A DNA stretch of 64,000 bases from Chlamydiota bacterium (GTDB taxonomy: Bacteria > Chlamydiota > Chlamydiia > Chlamydiales > JACKPQ01), in NCBI GenBank assembly GCA_021772435.1, contig JAJFLZ010000017.1:1-64000 (forward strand), in the 5' to 3' direction. Both the position numbers and the translations under genes were made by a program. The notes beneath the pieces were generated by a model that did no database searches, was not told the origin of the DNA, and saw only the letters and a list, made by a program, of their open reading frames with translations. Every line of letters begins with the position of its first letter. The first letter of the stretch is position 1. Of this stretch, positions 20,021 through 28,257 are shown in pieces.

Positions 20021-22132
20021 ATGCACAAATACATCTTCGGATCACATCACGACCTCGTCTCACCTGATGGCTACATTACCCAGCTATCAGATATCTCAGG
20101 AAACGAGCGCACAGCAAAAGTTGAAATCACCGGGATCAACCCCAACTTCATCGGCTTTGAAATAGACCCTCACCTTGTCACCTTCAACTTCAAAAGCACG
20201 CTAGCCCAGCTTGGAATGAATGCCATCTGCGATCACATCGAGCTCAAAGAGCGGCTAGGGAGCGCCACGGTCAACCTAAAACTCATCGGTCTCGATCCTT
20301 TAAGTCAAAAACTCTTAGCTCTCCTACAGCCTGGAGCGCTCGTCGGCAAACTCTTTGCTGCAGATGATCGCCGGCGCGTAAAAAATCCCGACTACCTCTC
20401 TCGCATGTTCGGCAGGTCCGATCGCTACGGCCATCCTCTTCTTGCCTTTGGCAATGGCAACCTCAATTTAGAGCAAATCGATGGCAGGCTCGTTGCTTTT
20501 CTCCACCTCTTCTCTGGAAAATACACCTACGACCCGGATATCGAAGGTTTTCTTCCCACCCTTGCAAAAGCGCTCTCTGACCCCAACTTCTACATGCGTG
20601 AGATACTCAAAATCCATCAAATCTGGGAAAAAGACGCGCCTAGAACTGTCGAAGACAATCAAGTCCTGCTCGTTAGAACAGCGCCTTTGCATATCCGCAC
20701 CTGTTTTGGCAAAGTCGTAGACAGCCTACTCCCCCACGGCTACAATCACACCAGCGCCTCTGTGCTCCAGCCCGACACCTTTGCATCGGGAGATGTGTAC
20801 GAGCTCTACGGCAATAGCGACACAACCATCTGCGATATCCCGCTAGAATTTTACACCCTCGAGCCCTACCGCGAGCACGTCTCCTTTGCCGATCGCGACC
20901 AGCTCCTCTCATGCCTAGACAACCAAGAAACCATTTTCAAAGCCTTTGAATCTGCTACAGCACCGCCCAATCACAAAGCCTCAGTCTTCGTCGTAAAAGG
21001 CACGCAATTTCAAAATCTCAAAGCTGACGATTGGATCTATCAAGACACGCACAAAGCCGAGCTTCCTGGCATTTTCCACTCTGTGCGCCAAGCAGAACTT
21101 GTCGAAGACTACATACACCAACAACCATCCTATCCATTTTTAAAAGCCATCGAAGATGGGCACATCACAAGTCAAGGCATCTTACTCAACCGCTACTTCC
21201 CCTCACCTCTAAACAAACGCATGCTCCTCTCTGAACAAGTGCAACGCAACCTCAAAGGCATCTACTTTCACACACCTTCTCAAGACGGCGGCGAATACTT
21301 TTCTCACGAAGACAGAGCTCTTCTTTTTGACCTAGCTAAATTTGGCATCCCCACCTTCTGGGCAGACCCGCGCACAAAGCGCCTCTTACAATACGTGCCA
21401 AAAACCGAAAAAGATTCTGGAATGTTCGTACCACTCGATCTCATCGACGACTTCATGCGCGCCACCTTCATCGGCATCTACGGCTCCAACCTCATTGAAG
21501 GCAACTTCAGCGGCGAGCTCAAAAACCTTCTCGAGGGCCTACTCGCCTTGCGCCCCAAAGCCAACCACCCCCTCCTCTCCCCTGACAAACCACTTGCCAT
21601 GGTCACCGGCGGTGGCCCCGGCGCCATGAGTGTAGGAAATCGCGTGGCCAAAGAGCTCGGCATTCTCTCTTGTGCCAACATCATCGACTTCACATCGCAA
21701 GGTGGAGCCGTCGTCAACGAACAAGAACAAAACCCCTATGTCGACATCAAAATGACCTACCGTCTTGACAAACTCGTCGAGCGGCAAGCTGAATTCTATC
21801 TCGACCTACCGATCTTTCTCGAAGGTGGCATGGGCACGGACTTTGAATACACGCTAGAAGAAGTGCGTCGAAAAACAGGCGTCTGTCCACCTACACCCGT
21901 CCTCCTTTTCGGAACTCCAGACTACTGGAAGAACAAAGTGACATCGCGTTTCCAGCAGAATCTAGACATGGGCACAATCAAAGGCTCGGAATGGGTTAGC
22001 AACTGCTTCTTCTGCATACAAAACGCGCATCAAGCCCTTGCCATCTACAAAGACTATTTTTCAGGAAAACTTCGCATTGGAAAAGAAGGGCCTATTTCAC
22101 AGCACGGCTTCATTATTTGCAATTCGAACTAG
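20021..22132 (+). CDS. Large LOG-like (lysine-decarboxylase-like fold) protein
   Basis: 703 residues. The N-terminal ~470 residues match nothing I recognise. The C-terminal part has a Rossmann-type nucleotide-binding pattern resembling LOG/TIGR00730 proteins: VTGGGPGAMSVGNRVAKELG near 527-546 and IFLEGGMGTDFEYTLEEV near 597-614, where the family has PGGxGTxxE. LOG enzymes are nucleoside-5'-monophosphate phosphoribohydrolases; activity here is unproven. The last 20 bp overlap the convergent downstream gene. The reading frame is intact and noticeably C-rich in codon choice. Confidence 0.55.
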   Translation: MHKYIFGSHHDLVSPDGYITQLSDISGNERTAKVEITGINPNFIGFEIDPHLVTFNFKSTLAQLGMNAICDHIELKERLGSATVNLKLIGLDPLSQKLLALLQPGALVGKLFAADDRRRVKNPDYLSRMFGRSDRYGHPLLAFGNGNLNLEQIDGRLVAFLHLFSGKYTYDPDIEGFLPTLAKALSDPNFYMREILKIHQIWEKDAPRTVEDNQVLLVRTAPLHIRTCFGKVVDSLLPHGYNHTSASVLQPDTFASGDVYELYGNSDTTICDIPLEFYTLEPYREHVSFADRDQLLSCLDNQETIFKAFESATAPPNHKASVFVVKGTQFQNLKADDWIYQDTHKAELPGIFHSVRQAELVEDYIHQQPSYPFLKAIEDGHITSQGILLNRYFPSPLNKRMLLSEQVQRNLKGIYFHTPSQDGGEYFSHEDRALLFDLAKFGIPTFWADPRTKRLLQYVPKTEKDSGMFVPLDLIDDFMRATFIGIYGSNLIEGNFSGELKNLLEGLLALRPKANHPLLSPDKPLAMVTGGGPGAMSVGNRVAKELGILSCANIIDFTSQGGAVVNEQEQNPYVDIKMTYRLDKLVERQAEFYLDLPIFLEGGMGTDFEYTLEEVRRKTGVCPPTPVLLFGTPDYWKNKVTSRFQQNLDMGTIKGSEWVSNCFFCIQNAHQALAIYKDYFSGKLRIGKEGPISQHGFIICNSN

Positions 22133-22883
22133 TTGAAAAACAGCTTTTGTGGATTTCTAGAGCGATGAGGGTGACAAGAGGAATCAAAGCGAAAGCTGCG
22201 ATCCAAAGACGTGGGTCAATACCGTGTGCTGCCATGACAGCGAAATCATGGCCCGCGCCGCAAACGTGGGTTAATGCTGAGGCAGCATACTTAATGTGTT
22301 GAAAAATCGTCATAAAAGCTGCTGTATAGAGAAAGCCGTCAAAACCATCATAGGCATCGCCGTAAAAATGCGCGATAGCCACCATGGCACAGACGCAAAT
22401 CAGAGAAAGAAGTGGACCACCAGCTGACATCACAGGCCGACTGAATTTAAAACCCATGACACTCTTGCCAGAAATCGGATGTGGCATCGTCACTCCCTGG
22501 CTCATGCCAGTAATGGCCACCTTAAACCGCACATTCGAATAGACCAAATGACCAGCTGCAACGTGGCCATACTCATGAACCAAAACATTTCTTGTCAGGC
22601 TATCGATGTTAGCCAACTGCAAAGCGCAAAGCGAGCTCAATCCCATTGAAGCATACTCAATCACTGTGCGCTCAAATCCTTCAGCTAAGCCGCACCTCCA
22701 GTCAACAAAAAACTTTACACCCCTAAGAGCGACATTTTTTAGCACCACAAACACGCAAGCAGAGACAATAGCCATGCGCACATCGACATTTGCGTGGAGA
22801 ACAGCAACTGCCGTAAACGCAGTAGCGATAGCAGTTTCCGCCGCCACAGCCACACCAAAACTCTTCAAAGCACCCTTATCCAT
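22113..22883 (-). CDS. Membrane protein with HExxH-type zinc motif (M50-like)
   Basis: 256 residues, with about six hydrophobic segments. VHEYGHVAAGHLVY (about residues 106-119) contains an HExxH-type metal motif beside a membrane segment, as in site-2/M50 intramembrane proteases. A second expected motif (NxxPxxxxDG) was not found with certainty; DGFDGFL near residue 180 is a weak candidate. The C-terminus (IHKSCFSTSSNCK) lies in the overlap with the convergent LOG-like gene. A metalloprotease role is inferred only from the motif and topology. Confidence 0.5.
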   Translation of the reverse strand: MDKGALKSFGVAVAAETAIATAFTAVAVLHANVDVRMAIVSACVFVVLKNVALRGVKFFVDWRCGLAEGFERTVIEYASMGLSSLCALQLANIDSLTRNVLVHEYGHVAAGHLVYSNVRFKVAITGMSQGVTMPHPISGKSVMGFKFSRPVMSAGGPLLSLICVCAMVAIAHFYGDAYDGFDGFLYTAAFMTIFQHIKYAASALTHVCGAGHDFAVMAAHGIDPRLWIAAFALIPLVTLIALEIHKSCFSTSSNCK

Positions 22884-22949
22884 GCCAAATATTATAAACC
22901 AACATTTATTAAATCATAATAATAAACATTTATATAAATAAACAATCTC

Positions 22950-23095
22950 CCTAAGAGGGCTCTAGATTTCGTATGCAGTTTGAACCCGAGCACGCAAGTA
23001 GCGAGGGCGCTGCGGCTAGCAGCGTCCGTCGCGAGTGGGTGCTGTACATTAGTACTGCCCCCGAGCAAGGATTCAAAATGCGTCGAAAGATAAGC
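22950..23095. repeat. GC-rich structured intergenic segment, possible dispersed repeat
   Basis: About 145 bp, much richer in G+C than the AT-rich sequence next to it (22884-22945). It contains a stable hairpin, GGGCGCTGC (23005-23013) with GCAGCGTCC (23019-23027), one G-U pair. The motif CCCGAGCA occurs near each side (22985 and 23060). The minus strand has an open frame of 79 codons, but its composition and lack of a ribosome site do not support a gene. It may be a palindromic repeat or structured RNA. Confidence 0.35.
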
Positions 23096-23102
23096 CCGAA
23101 AC

Positions 23103-24284
23103 TTAGAAGCCCCAGGAGAAGCCCAGGGCAAAGAAGGAAGTCTTCAGCTTGAAAAACTGCCCCTCGCCGTACCCATCACGATACTTGGCATAGAGCCGCA
23201 GCTTCCGTCCTACACCTTGTAGCTTAGACCACTCATAACCGGCCATATAAGTCGCGTCCAAATTCCAGCCATTCACCTGCCAGTTCTGCAAATTCATCGC
23301 GAAAAACGGCGTCCCATACAGCTTATGATAATGATGCTTTTTACCAAGCATACGAAGCTCTGCCCCGTACTGCACATAAAGTGTCTGCATCGAAAACGAA
23401 TCATCGCTGTGGATCACAACACCAGGACCAAAATAAACCCGAAAACTCGTATTCACCTGGTACGAATTCATAAGCTCGATAGCCTCGAAGCTGGGGTTAA
23501 CCCTTTCCGGTAAAAAATTCGGGCGGTTGACCAAAAACTCATCACCGAGATGAGACGAAACATGATAAAGCATAAAGCGAAACGACCAAGCATCAAAAGC
23601 ATAAGACAGCGGAATACCCAGCAAATAATCCGTATTAGCAAGCTCTGAAAACTCCCCATTTGGAAACGTCTTCATATTAAACACCGACCAAATGCCCGCC
23701 ATAATCCCAATTTGCAAATCGCCATGAACAGAAAACACATCATTCCAGCGAAAAACCGGAAACTCATCCCCAAGAGCAATACCTACCGTGCGCGTTCCAA
23801 AAATATTATCACCCATGCGGTACTCAGCATAATACATCGGCTGACGAGGAGCGGCAAGGAGTGGCTGAAACAGCATCGTCTGCTGTGGAAACCACGTGCC
23901 GCTAACTTGCGGCTTCACCATATAGCTCTCCTCTCGAGCGAGCGGCGCATCATCGATGCTTGCTACCTCAATAACCTCACCAACATTAGGCAAATCCTCG
24001 ACAAACGCAATAATCGAATTGCGAATCAAATCATTTTTCGGAAGGCAGGCGAGATAAACCGTACAGCCGTCAACGCGCACGCGCACATTAAACTCATAAT
24101 AATGCATATCGATCAAAGCCTGGATATAACCTTCCATATAATGGTCGGTCGCATCCTCAACACTCTCGTAAGGAATCGAATCGCTCCGTGACAAAACTTC
24201 ACCGAGCGCTAGCATCTCTTCTTCGGCAAACCCCTTGCCGAAAAATAAAGAACTACAAGCTAAACTAATTAAAACACAACGCAT
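23103..24284 (-). CDS. DUF1207-family outer-membrane-type protein
   Basis: About 393 residues. I start at ATG 24284 (MRCVLISLACSSLFFGKGFA, a signal peptide) because GGAAAG precedes it; upstream in-frame starts exist at 24296 and 24314. The body has the DUF1207 hallmarks MAGIWSVFNM, YLLGIPLSYA and FMLYHVSSHLGDEFLV, and ends in aromatic FFALGFSWGF, as expected for an outer-membrane beta barrel. Function is unknown. The residue 20-120 region (EDATDHYMEGYIQALIDMHYYE) looks like a separate alpha/beta domain. Confidence 0.75.
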   Translation of the reverse strand: MRCVLISLACSSLFFGKGFAEEEMLALGEVLSRSDSIPYESVEDATDHYMEGYIQALIDMHYYEFNVRVRVDGCTVYLACLPKNDLIRNSIIAFVEDLPNVGEVIEVASIDDAPLAREESYMVKPQVSGTWFPQQTMLFQPLLAAPRQPMYYAEYRMGDNIFGTRTVGIALGDEFPVFRWNDVFSVHGDLQIGIMAGIWSVFNMKTFPNGEFSELANTDYLLGIPLSYAFDAWSFRFMLYHVSSHLGDEFLVNRPNFLPERVNPSFEAIELMNSYQVNTSFRVYFGPGVVIHSDDSFSMQTLYVQYGAELRMLGKKHHYHKLYGTPFFAMNLQNWQVNGWNLDATYMAGYEWSKLQGVGRKLRLYAKYRDGYGEGQFFKLKTSFFALGFSWGF

Positions 24285-24398
24285 CACTCTTTCCATATAG
24301 AAGAAAACGCGCAAAATGACAAATATTTTTTAAACTTGTGAACAATTCTCCTCTAACATAAAGTTGAGTCTTCAATTTTTTTAACAGGAGATTTGTGC

Positions 24399-26168
24399 AT
24401 GGCAACTCTAGAATCACTCAAAACAACACTCAATACGCCTACAGTTGGCAACTTTGTCTACAGCAAAAACATCGGCGAATTTGCCCAAACGCATTTTAAA
24501 TCTGCACAAAAGTCCTACTTCACAACCTCTTGTCTTAATATGGCGAGCAAAACCCTTTGTGCTCTTACCGGTGTGGGTGCAGGTCTAGCTTACTACTCCA
24601 TCGGAAAAAAATACGAATTCATAACCAAACTCTACGACAAATGCACGCCACGCTACGTGGCAGTCAGCCTTTTAACAGCAAGCATTCTCTTTGCCGCTCT
24701 TTCCTACTGGTGTCACACATCAGAATTCAAAAACACCGACGCATTGCGCGACGCACTAGAAAGTGACGATGTAGATGCCATCATCAAAGCCTACCAAAAA
24801 TCCGGCATGCCACCAGCCATTTTGATGAAAGAAGCTGCGATGAAAGACAACAAAATTGGCATTACGCTAGCAGCTCTTCTAATCGAAAACGACGACCTGC
24901 GCTTGCAAGCAGCAACTAAAGCTCACCCTTTTGCCGCTAAAAATGCAGGCAAAGACCTCACCACAAAATTTGGATTAAAACACGCCTGCTTTTCCAAAAA
25001 CCTGCAGCATAGCATTGAAAAAGGCGATGAAAATCTTTTTCAAGCGATTTCAGAAAAACCTCAAATGAAATTCGAAGTCAAAATACGCGACCTGGCAACA
25101 ACTTACTTTAAGGACGGTGCAGCAGCAGCTCGCAAACGCCGGCATGCAAAATACGCAGCTGCAAGCTGCTCTTTACTCACAGGAGTCATCACACCCCTAG
25201 TCTATCTCGGCAAAGGGCAAAAATATGCACCAATCGCTAAACTCTACCAAAAATTCACTACCCGCAATATTGCCATTGCCTGCGCTGTAGCTTTTGTCGC
25301 TGCAACTATCCTTTGGAAAGCTCTCGTCCAACATGAAAACCATTTAACAAGCCAGCTACTTTCGGCGACACAATTAGATGAACCTTATGTTAAAAAAATT
25401 CTGCGTAATATCTATCTTGATAATGGACTGCCACAAGATCTAAACGGAGCTATCAAAACCTTAAGCAAAGGAATGGTCGATGCAGACCAAGTTATTCTTC
25501 GTACAATTTTAGAGCAAAATCCAGACATTTATACAAAGCATTATGACGATCCTAACACAGTTGCAGTCAAAATTTGTAATGGCTATCAAACACTGCGCAT
25601 TTTAGCTGCATTGAAAGCTAAAGGATTAGACCCAAGTGCTTCCACCATGCAAAAAGCCTCACTTCTTGCTAAAATAACATCTACAGAGCCTGGAGAGTTG
25701 CGCACGCCAGCGATTAACGCTTTCATTGCCCATCTAAGCGAAAAAGAGCGAAAACCTGTCATTCACTCAGCCCTTTTACAAACTAACAACTTCGGGACTC
25801 TTATGGGGGTTGTAGAAGAAGCTGACACCGAATTATTCGAAACGAATTTAAATCTACTACTAAAAGAGATCCAAACTGCATCAAACAAACGCAAAATCGT
25901 CAACCACCTTGTGCTTTATACACAACTAGCAAAAAAATGTAAAAAAGCAGAAGAATTACCTGAATGGTCTGAAGCTCCCAATAGACCACAAAAGCCTTTA
26001 TCCATGGACAAAATCGTTGACGCCTTTGAAAAAAGCACCATCTCAAACAAAAAAAACTTTTTTTTCATAGATGAGGACAAAAAGGCAAATCAGATTTATA
26101 CCTTTACTAAGGACACCGTATACTATCAAATGAGTAAAGCCTCGGCAAAAATTATGGCTAAATGGTAA
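24399..26168 (+). CDS. Candidate inclusion-membrane protein with duplicated bilobed hydrophobic module
   Basis: 589 residues from ATG 24399 (AGGAG 8 nt upstream). Two regions about 204 residues apart are clearly homologous. Module 1 (about 53-105) has CALTGVGAGLAYYSIGKKYE, then FITKLYDKCTPRYVAVSLLT. Module 2 (about 257-309) has CSLLTGVITPLVYLGKGQKY, then APIAKLYQKFTTRNIAIACA. Each gives two membrane segments separated by about 20 residues, the bilobed hydrophobic pattern used to define chlamydial Inc proteins. No cleavable signal peptide is seen. The segments after each module are helical, like degenerate ankyrin or TPR units. Host-membrane localisation is inferred. Confidence 0.6.
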   Translation: MATLESLKTTLNTPTVGNFVYSKNIGEFAQTHFKSAQKSYFTTSCLNMASKTLCALTGVGAGLAYYSIGKKYEFITKLYDKCTPRYVAVSLLTASILFAALSYWCHTSEFKNTDALRDALESDDVDAIIKAYQKSGMPPAILMKEAAMKDNKIGITLAALLIENDDLRLQAATKAHPFAAKNAGKDLTTKFGLKHACFSKNLQHSIEKGDENLFQAISEKPQMKFEVKIRDLATTYFKDGAAAARKRRHAKYAAASCSLLTGVITPLVYLGKGQKYAPIAKLYQKFTTRNIAIACAVAFVAATILWKALVQHENHLTSQLLSATQLDEPYVKKILRNIYLDNGLPQDLNGAIKTLSKGMVDADQVILRTILEQNPDIYTKHYDDPNTVAVKICNGYQTLRILAALKAKGLDPSASTMQKASLLAKITSTEPGELRTPAINAFIAHLSEKERKPVIHSALLQTNNFGTLMGVVEEADTELFETNLNLLLKEIQTASNKRKIVNHLVLYTQLAKKCKKAEELPEWSEAPNRPQKPLSMDKIVDAFEKSTISNKKNFFFIDEDKKANQIYTFTKDTVYYQMSKASAKIMAKW

Positions 26169-26182
26169 AATAGCATTGCTTG

Positions 26183-26256
26183 GGGGCAATAGCTCAGGCG
26201 GTTAGAGCAGCGGACTCATAATCCGTAGGTCGTGGGTTCAAGTCCCTCTTGCCCCA
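26183..26256 (+). tRNA. tRNA with CAT anticodon (Met elongator or Ile2)
   Basis: 74 nt. Acceptor GGGGCAA/TTGCCCC, D arm GCTCAGGCGGTTAGAGC, anticodon stem GCGGA/TCCGT with loop CTCATAA, T arm with GTTCAAG, discriminator A. CCA is not encoded. CAT can be read as methionine, or as isoleucine if C34 is lysidylated; sequence alone does not settle which, though it lacks initiator features. Confidence 0.93.
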
Positions 26257-26306
26257 ATTCTTAATCAGTTGTACGAAAATTTCGGAAAGCTCAAATAAAT
26301 AGTTTC

Positions 26307-26381
26307 ATGAAGAGAATTGTTTTAATTGGCACGTGTGGCTCTGGCAAAACAACTGCAGGCCATATAGTTCCCACCACCTAA
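26307..26381 (+). pseudogene. 5' scrap of a P-loop kinase gene
   Basis: Only 24 codons: MKRIVLIGTCGSGKTTAGHI then a stop. GTCGSGKTT is a textbook Walker A motif right after a beta strand, as at the N-terminus of small nucleoside/adenylate-type kinases. The frame runs into the 3' end of the rhuM remnant, which is on the opposite strand, and stops there. It is therefore the severed start of a gene whose remainder is not in the window. Confidence 0.65.
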
Positions 26382-26646
26382 CCTCTTTAATCGCTCATCT
26401 AAGGCAAATCCCTTGATAAGATACTCCTTCAGCCGAGCTGTTACCCATATGCGGAATTGCGTTCCTCTATGGGATTTAACGCGGTAGTCCACTGAAATGA
26501 TAACATCAAGATTGTAGTGGAGAGTTTCATAATGTTTCCCGTCTGCTGCAGTTGTCCGGAATTTCCGGACAACTGCCTCTTCAGGTAGCTCTGCTTCTTT
26601 AAAGATATTCTGTATATGTTTGGAGATCGTACGCTTATCCTTACTA
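26364..26646 (-). pseudogene. rhuM: Remnant of rhuM-family gene
   Basis: The minus strand encodes VSKDKRTISKHIQNIFKEAE, then AVVRKFRTTAADGKHYETLH, then the very typical YNLDVIISVDYRVKS and GTQFRIWVTARLKEYLIKGF. These are hallmarks of RhuM-family proteins, often found beside mobile or defence genes. The family's N-terminus is replaced by MITE copy B, and the C-terminal half is lost after RLKRLGGGNY at the junction with the P-loop scrap. Not expected to be functional. Confidence 0.8.
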
Positions 26647-26811
26647 ACCTGAACTCTGGGTTTTGATTGTTTAGATTCAGAGCAGATTAGGTGACAGATT
26701 GTGCCATTTTTTGCGGATTTGATAGCCAAGGCGCTATCAATGAGCACAAAAAGGGTGCAAGATAGCGACTAATCTGCCTGAAAATGAATGGTATAAACCC
26801 ATAACTCAGGT
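26647..26811. mobile_element. MITE copy B
   Basis: 165-bp copy of the same element as at 7-172, flanked by TACTA at 26642-26646 and 26812-26816. The left end is ACCTGAACTCTGGGTT; the right end AACCCATAACTCAGGT pairs with it imperfectly. The central hairpin is TTGATAGC (26719-26726) / GCTATCAA (26733-26740): two base pairs differ from copy A and both stay paired. It sits directly in tandem with copy C and inside the rhuM remnant. Confidence 0.85.
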
Positions 26812-26816
26812 TACTA

Positions 26817-26981
26817 ACCTGAACTCTTTCGTTTTGATTGTTTAGATTCAGAGCAGATTAAGTGACAGATTGTGCTGTTTTTTGCGATTCTATAGCGAAG
26901 GCGCTATAGATGAGCACAAAAAGGGTGCAAGATGGCGGCTAAGATGCCTGAAGATGAATGATATAAACCCAGAGTTCAGGT
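26817..26981. mobile_element. MITE copy C
   Basis: 165-bp copy, nearly identical to copy A over most of its length, flanked by TACTA at 26812-26816 (shared with copy B) and 26982-26986. Its left end is the CTTTCGTT type, as in copy A, while its right end AACCCAGAGTTCAGGT is the exact complement of the left end of copy B. It therefore looks recombinant. Its right border supplies the stop codon of tyrP. Confidence 0.85.
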
Positions 26982-28151
26982 TACTAAATAAATGATTTCC
27001 AAAACAGCTGCTGTTATACTTCCAATTAACAAAATTAACAACAACGTTTTTCCACCAATTACAAGTCTCTGGTCTTTAAGTCTGAATTTATAGCGACCGA
27101 GCCAAACCAGCACCACGGGTAAAAAACCATTTAAAAAAGCCTCACCAAAACCTCCGGCTACGCTCAATGCTTTATCAAAAATCGTCGGATCAATGAAGGT
27201 AAGAATAAGAGGTGGTGCAAACGTTAAAAAGCACAGGCCCCACCTAGCTATGCCCTTTCTAGCAACTTTAAGACCATCGCCTAAAAAATCCACGAGAGAA
27301 AACGCCACGCCAATTGTCGATGTAGCAATAGCAAACAAGGCAAAAAGCGCCCCAATAGCTTTCAACGTCACATTGCCAGTCACCTTCTGCAACGCCGAGG
27401 TCACAGGTAGCCCAGCAGCTAGCGTCTCTTGCAAGACACCTTGTGGAATCGCTCCGATGACTAGCCACTGCCACATCACATAAAACAGCAATGGAATCAA
27501 CGTCCCAAGCCAAATCGAGAGCTTTAAAACCTTCACATCCCGCTTCAAATACTCAGTAAGCGGGGGTATAATATTATGATAGCCAAAAGCGCTAAACAAA
27601 AACGGCGGCGCGAAAAGCAGCGGCCTCCAATTAGCAAACATCAACCTTTCAGTTGAAACGGCCTGCGATCCATCTACAATCAATAAAAAGAAAAAAACGA
27701 CCATGGCAACAGTTAAAGCAATATTTGCCCTATCGATCATTTTCGTACCAATCGCCACAATAACTCCAAACACCGCAGCAAAAAACAAATAGCTTCCAAA
27801 TCCCGCTGGCAAACCAAGCAAATCACCTAAAAGGGGGGCGCCCGCTGCAAAATAAGCCACCATCAAGCAATAATAGAGAAAAATGAACATAGCCCCAGCT
27901 AGCCACTGCCCTTTGACTCCCATAAAACGGCCAGCCATAGACAAAATATTGCTACCCTTGGGCATCCAGAGCATCACCTCTAGAAACAAAAAGCCTGTCG
28001 CTAGCATATAAAGCCAAATCACACCTGTGATTGCAAGAGCTGGCCAAAGACCAGCTTGGCCAGTAATAAGCGGAATGCCCAGCATCCCAGCCCCAATCGT
28101 CGTTCCAGCAATTAGCAAGCTACCGCTGATCACTCCTTTCCAATTTGTCAT
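26976..28151 (-). CDS. tyrP: Tyrosine/aromatic amino-acid permease (HAAAP family, TyrP-like)
   Basis: 391 residues, about 11 membrane segments. It opens with the family motif SGSLLIAGTTIGAGMLGIPL and contains FLFSAFGYHNIIPPLTEYL, typical of the Trp/Tyr permease (HAAAP) family. Chlamydiae carry tyrP genes for tyrosine and tryptophan uptake. The last three sense codons run through the TACTA duplication and the stop TGA is the ACCTGA end of MITE copy C, so the native C-terminus may have been shortened. Length is only slightly below the family norm (about 400), so it is probably functional. Confidence 0.88.
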   Translation of the reverse strand: MTNWKGVISGSLLIAGTTIGAGMLGIPLITGQAGLWPALAITGVIWLYMLATGFLFLEVMLWMPKGSNILSMAGRFMGVKGQWLAGAMFIFLYYCLMVAYFAAGAPLLGDLLGLPAGFGSYLFFAAVFGVIVAIGTKMIDRANIALTVAMVVFFFLLIVDGSQAVSTERLMFANWRPLLFAPPFLFSAFGYHNIIPPLTEYLKRDVKVLKLSIWLGTLIPLLFYVMWQWLVIGAIPQGVLQETLAAGLPVTSALQKVTGNVTLKAIGALFALFAIATSTIGVAFSLVDFLGDGLKVARKGIARWGLCFLTFAPPLILTFIDPTIFDKALSVAGGFGEAFLNGFLPVVLVWLGRYKFRLKDQRLVIGGKTLLLILLIGSITAAVLEIIYLVT

Positions 28152-28257
28152 CCAACCATTTTAAGCCATTAACGATTAATCCTCGAATAAATAATTCGAT
28201 TGACACATATCTACGCAATTCTGATACTGGCGTCCAACTTTTACCCAGGTGCCTGTT

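Noticed and set aside
22892-23131. 79-residue minus-strand frame in the GC-rich segment
   Set aside because: No ribosome site, odd composition, overlaps the end of the DUF1207 gene; better explained as a structured repeat.
26322-26747. 141-residue minus-strand gene as a complete RhuM protein
   Set aside because: The first ~30 codons are MITE sequence and the last ~10 are P-loop scrap; only the middle is RhuM-like, so it is a remnant.
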